From Deltaproteobacteria bacterium (GTDB lineage: Bacteria; Desulfobacterota; Syntrophia; Syntrophales; Smithellaceae), in NCBI GenBank assembly GCA_019136325.1, contig JAGVUJ010000352.1:1-8415 (forward strand): 8,415 nucleotides of DNA, given 5' to 3'. The notes beneath the pieces were generated by a model, which saw only the letters and a program-made list of their open reading frames with translations, had not been told where the DNA came from and made no database searches. Below are positions 6,178 through 8,415 of this stretch, in pieces. The translations under genes were made by a program, and so were the position numbers. Each line of letters starts with the position of its first letter. Within the stretch, counting starts at the first letter, position 1.

Positions 6178-6753
6178 TTACCTTTTATTTTTTTTGATGA
6201 TTTTATCCAATTTCCCGGTTTTGAGCAAATAGTGATAAATTTCCTCGGCGACCTGGCCGGGATTTTTGGTCATCGTGTCCACCGTAAAATCGGCCGTTTT
6301 CTCATATAAAGGAAGCCGTTTTCTCATCGTATCGATGGTTTCCTGAACGATATTGCCCGGTGTAAACTGCGGTCGCGTCGCTCCGTTTCGTGCATCGTGC
6401 TTCAGCCGGTCGATAATATCCTGCAGCGGCGCATTAAGCCAGACAATAACTCCCGCCTGTTTTAACAAATCGACATTTTGTTTCAACAAATCTATATTTT
6501 CCCTGAATAAAACCACGCCGCCGCCCGTGGCGATGACGCAATCCTCCAGCTGAATCAGCTTTTCAATGGTTTCTCTCTCCCGGGCGCGAAAAAACTCCCA
6601 CCCGTGAAGCGCGACAATCTCCTTTACCGGCATTTCCATGCTTTTTTCAATCATGGCGTCGGTATCCCGGAAATCAATTTTCAGTTTTGCGGCAAGAAGC
6701 TTGCCTACCGTGGATTTACCCGTTGCCCTGTAACCGATTAAAACAACCTTCAT
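6178..6753 (-). CDS. aroK: Shikimate kinase
   Basis: It phosphorylates shikimate at the 3-hydroxyl using ATP. I place the start at the ATG at 6753, giving 191 residues and a four-base ATGA overlap with aroA. An in-frame TTG at 6774 would add seven residues inside aroA, but it has no ribosome site and the extension is not family-like. Walker A GYRATGKS is at 7-14, shikimate-binding FRDTD with Asp32 at 28-32, Arg56 in FFRARE, the GGG shikimate loop at 77-79, the lid arginine in TRPQF near 127, and RLPLYEKTADFTVDT near the end. Length is slightly above the usual 170-175, partly from a seven-residue tandem duplication at 87-100 and a lysine-rich tail. The symbol could equally be aroL; paralogue type cannot be told. 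Confidence 0.95.
   Translation of the reverse strand: MKVVLIGYRATGKSTVGKLLAAKLKIDFRDTDAMIEKSMEMPVKEIVALHGWEFFRARERETIEKLIQLEDCVIATGGGVVLFRENIDLLKQNVDLLKQAGVIVWLNAPLQDIIDRLKHDARNGATRPQFTPGNIVQETIDTMRKRLPLYEKTADFTVDTMTKNPGQVAEEIYHYLLKTGKLDKIIKKNKR
6181..6186 (-). promoter_or_regulatory. Shine-Dalgarno of aroC inside the aroK end
   Basis: AAAAGG on the minus strand, formed by the last aroK codons, lies 9 bases before the aroC ATG and just ahead of the aroK stop. It supports this aroC start and coupled translation. Confidence 0.55.
6457..6498 (-). repeat. Imperfect 21-base in-frame tandem duplication in aroK
   Basis: Two adjacent 21-base units (6498-6478 and 6477-6457) differ at four positions and encode NIDLLKQ followed by NVDLLKQ, residues 87-93 and 94-100 of the kinase. 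Three of the four differences are silent or conservative third-position changes, so the copy is not brand new and has been kept in frame. Confidence 0.85.
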
Positions 6754-8006
6754 ACCTTTTTCAATTCTTCCCAAAACGAAGGAAACGATTTATCAACGCA
6801 CTTTTTATCGCTGATGTCAATACCGCGAACAACGAGACCGGCGATCGCGAAGCTCATGGCGATGCGGTGGTCGTTATAGGTTTCAATGCCCGCGGGACGC
6901 ATCTTGCCGCCGTGAATGATCATTCCGTCGGATCGCTCCTGCGCTTCAATTCCGCAGCGGTTCAGTTCCGTAACCACCGCCGCCAGACGGTTGCTTTCCT
7001 TGATTCTCAGATGCGCCACATTGCTGATGATCGTTTGTCCGCGGCGAAACGCCGACAGCACGGCCAGCGTGGGAACCATGTCCGGCATATCGTTGAGATC
7101 AAACACAAGATCACCGCCCGGCAAATCATTCCCCGTAATCTCCACCGCGTTGTTTTCCGATTTGATCCGGCAGCCCAGTTTTTCCAGGACGTTCAGCAAA
7201 CGGATATCGCCCTGTTTGCTTTCCCGGTGGATGCCTTCCACCCGAATGGTCTTTTTCAGCAACGCCGCCGCCATGAAAAAATATGAAGCGCTGGACGCGT
7301 CTCCCTCGACAACGTATTGACGTCCCCGATAGATTTTGCCCGCCTTGACATGATATTCATACTTCCCCGTCTGACGGATGTCCGCCCCGAAATCCTTCAT
7401 CACAGCAATGGTCAAATCAATGTAGGGCGTGGAAACAACGCCTCCTTCCAGATTCAGATCAATGCCTTTCGTCGTGTAGGGCGCGCACAGAAGCAGCGCC
7501 GATACGTACTGCGAGCTTTCAATATCGCGCAACGTTACCCTTCCGCCCGCCAATCCATCGGCGTTTATTCGAACCGGCGGACACTCATTGCGGGTTACAA
7601 TATCAACGCCCATGGCTTTTAACGCATCCGCCAGGGCGCCCACCGGCCTTTCGCAGAGACGTTTTTCTCCGGTTAGAATGTACTGCCCTTTTCCCAGACA
7701 CACCAGCGCGGTCAGAAATCGGAGCGCCGTGCCGTTATTTCCCAGAAATAATTCTCTGCCGTTGTTTGCTAATCTGCCCGCGATGCCGGAAACGGAAAAT
7801 CCGTTTTCACAGGCTTCTATGGTCGCCCCCAGCGCTCGCAGTCCTTCCATCAGATAGGTTGTATCCTGAGAAACCAGAACATTGCCGATGAGGGAATTAC
7901 CCTCCGCCAGCGCGGCGGCCACCAGAGCCCGCTGACTCAAGCTTTTGGAACCGGGAACGCGAACGTCGGTAACGCCTTGATTGATTCGATTGCTTTCTTT
8001 ACTCAT
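6750..8006 (-). CDS. aroA: 3-phosphoshikimate 1-carboxyvinyltransferase (EPSP synthase)
   Basis: It transfers the enolpyruvyl group of PEP to shikimate-3-phosphate. The 418-residue protein carries the family motifs in order: PGSKS at 18-22 with Lys21 and Arg26, LGNNGTALRFL at 88-98, CERPVGAL with Arg120, the SSQ shikimate-phosphate site at 164-166, EGDASSASYF at 234-243, DMPD with catalytic Asp309, LRIKESNR with Lys336 and Arg340, TYNDHR with Arg381, and VDKSFPSF with Lys406. Length is slightly below the E. coli 427. The PEP/glyphosate loop keeps the conserved Gly92 but has Phe97 where E. coli has Pro101, which is atypical for class I. The start overlaps aroE by eight bases, and the nearest GGAG is about 13 bases away, so it probably relies on coupling to aroE translation. 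Confidence 0.97.
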   Translation of the reverse strand: MSKESNRINQGVTDVRVPGSKSLSQRALVAAALAEGNSLIGNVLVSQDTTYLMEGLRALGATIEACENGFSVSGIAGRLANNGRELFLGNNGTALRFLTALVCLGKGQYILTGEKRLCERPVGALADALKAMGVDIVTRNECPPVRINADGLAGGRVTLRDIESSQYVSALLLCAPYTTKGIDLNLEGGVVSTPYIDLTIAVMKDFGADIRQTGKYEYHVKAGKIYRGRQYVVEGDASSASYFFMAAALLKKTIRVEGIHRESKQGDIRLLNVLEKLGCRIKSENNAVEITGNDLPGGDLVFDLNDMPDMVPTLAVLSAFRRGQTIISNVAHLRIKESNRLAAVVTELNRCGIEAQERSDGMIIHGGKMRPAGIETYNDHRIAMSFAIAGLVVRGIDISDKKCVDKSFPSFWEELKKV

Positions 8007-8415
8007 GTTGTTTCAACTGCTCCATGATGACTTTTTTCATCAGCGCCCGCGGCGGTTCTTTTCCCGTCCACAACTTTAATTGTTCCGCGCCCTGATGGAC
8101 AAACATATCGACGCCGGGGAAAATGCGACAGCCCTGTCGCTCGGCATCCGCCAGCAATCGGGTCTGGAGAGGATTGTAGATCACATCCATGACATATTTG
8201 TAATTGCGCAGCACCGACGCCGCCACCGGCGTTTTACCTCGGCGAGGATACATGCCCACGGGCGTTGTGTTGATCAGCCCATCGGCTTTAATTCGGCCGA
8301 TTTCAGAAAGAGGATAAAAGGGGCATTGCATTTTTTCCGACAGAATTTCCGCTTTTTTTATTGTTCGATTAACAATGACGGGAAATCCGCCTTCCCTGAG
8401 AATGCCGTAAGCCGC
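7999..8415 (-). CDS. aroE: Shikimate dehydrogenase, C-terminal part, 5' end outside the window
   Basis: It reduces 3-dehydroshikimate to shikimate with NADPH. The open frame enters from the right edge; 138 residues are visible, the nucleotide-binding and C-terminal parts. They begin in the Rossmann helix (AAYGILREGG), then VIVNRTIKKAEIL with the NADP-specific NRTxxKA motif, LINTTPVGMYP, DVIYNPLQTRLLADAE, and GVDMFVHQGAEQLKLWTG, which are typical AroE landmarks. The N-terminal substrate domain with the catalytic Lys and Asp is not in the window. An internal ATG at 8331 should not be used as a start, because homology continues upstream to the edge. A bifunctional 3-dehydroquinate dehydratase/shikimate dehydrogenase (AroDE) is possible but cannot be judged here. 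It overlaps aroA by eight bases at its 3' end. Confidence 0.95.
   Translation of the reverse strand, partial: AAYGILREGGFPVIVNRTIKKAEILSEKMQCPFYPLSEIGRIKADGLINTTPVGMYPRRGKTPVAASVLRNYKYVMDVIYNPLQTRLLADAERQGCRIFPGVDMFVHQGAEQLKLWTGKEPPRALMKKVIMEQLKQHE

Noticed and set aside
6754..6774. TTG start for a seven-residue longer shikimate kinase
   Set aside because: There is no Shine-Dalgarno before it, the extension precedes the usual MKVVLIG strand, and the ATG at 6753 gives a standard ATGA overlap with aroA.
6687..7286. 199-codon open frame on the plus strand
   Set aside because: It is antisense to aroA and the start of aroK, both strongly conserved. There is no family resemblance and no ribosome site I could credit.
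7999..8331. A complete 110-residue gene starting at the ATG at 8331
   Set aside because: Shikimate dehydrogenase homology continues in frame upstream of this Met to the window edge, so the Met is internal and the gene is cut.
1..8415. CRISPR arrays, insertion sequences, tRNA or rRNA genes, phage or defence genes
   Set aside because: Coding sequence fills nearly the whole window, and no spaced direct repeats, transposase motifs or cloverleaf-like segments were seen.

Overview
The window is an almost gap-free, one-directional block of ten genes, all on the minus strand, read from right to left. From base 8415 downward it holds the end of aroE, then aroA, aroK, aroC and a tyrA-type prephenate dehydrogenase. 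These are the late shikimate-pathway steps through chorismate and on toward tyrosine. They are followed without a break by a sirtuin (Sir2), a TANGO2/NRDE-family protein, a Nudix hydrolase and a histone-deacetylase-family hydrolase. After a likely rho-independent terminator and a 144-base intergenic gap comes an amidase-signature enzyme, whose last residues run off the left end.

From aroE through the deacetylase-family gene, neighbours overlap (8, 4, 4 and 17 bases), abut (TAG directly followed by ATG), or lie 6, 28 and 34 bases apart. There is no room for an internal terminator, so the nine genes look like one transcription unit whose promoter is outside the window on the right. The aro part is a coherent pathway: shikimate dehydrogenase makes shikimate, AroK phosphorylates it, AroA adds the enolpyruvyl group, AroC makes chorismate, and TyrA oxidises prephenate. 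The 3' part joins two mechanistically different deacylase families, NAD-dependent Sir2 and zinc-dependent HDAC, with a Nudix hydrolase between them. A functional link between the halves is possible but unproven.

The organism is a bacterium with strong Shine-Dalgarno sites and moderate GC. The gene order aroE-aroA-aroK-aroC-tyrA, the stand-alone TyrA resembling the dehydrogenase half of E. coli TyrA, and the E. coli-like AroC suggest a Gram-negative, perhaps a Desulfobacterota (former Deltaproteobacteria) member. That is an impression from the proteins, not a test. I see no mobile elements, tRNA, rRNA, CRISPR or integration scars, and no gene-free stretch longer than 300 bases. This is mostly an ordinary housekeeping locus. 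Its oddities are a Gln at the second conserved His position of chorismate synthase, a small in-frame tandem duplication in shikimate kinase, an unusual active-site loop in EPSP synthase, and the deacylase-rich operon tail.
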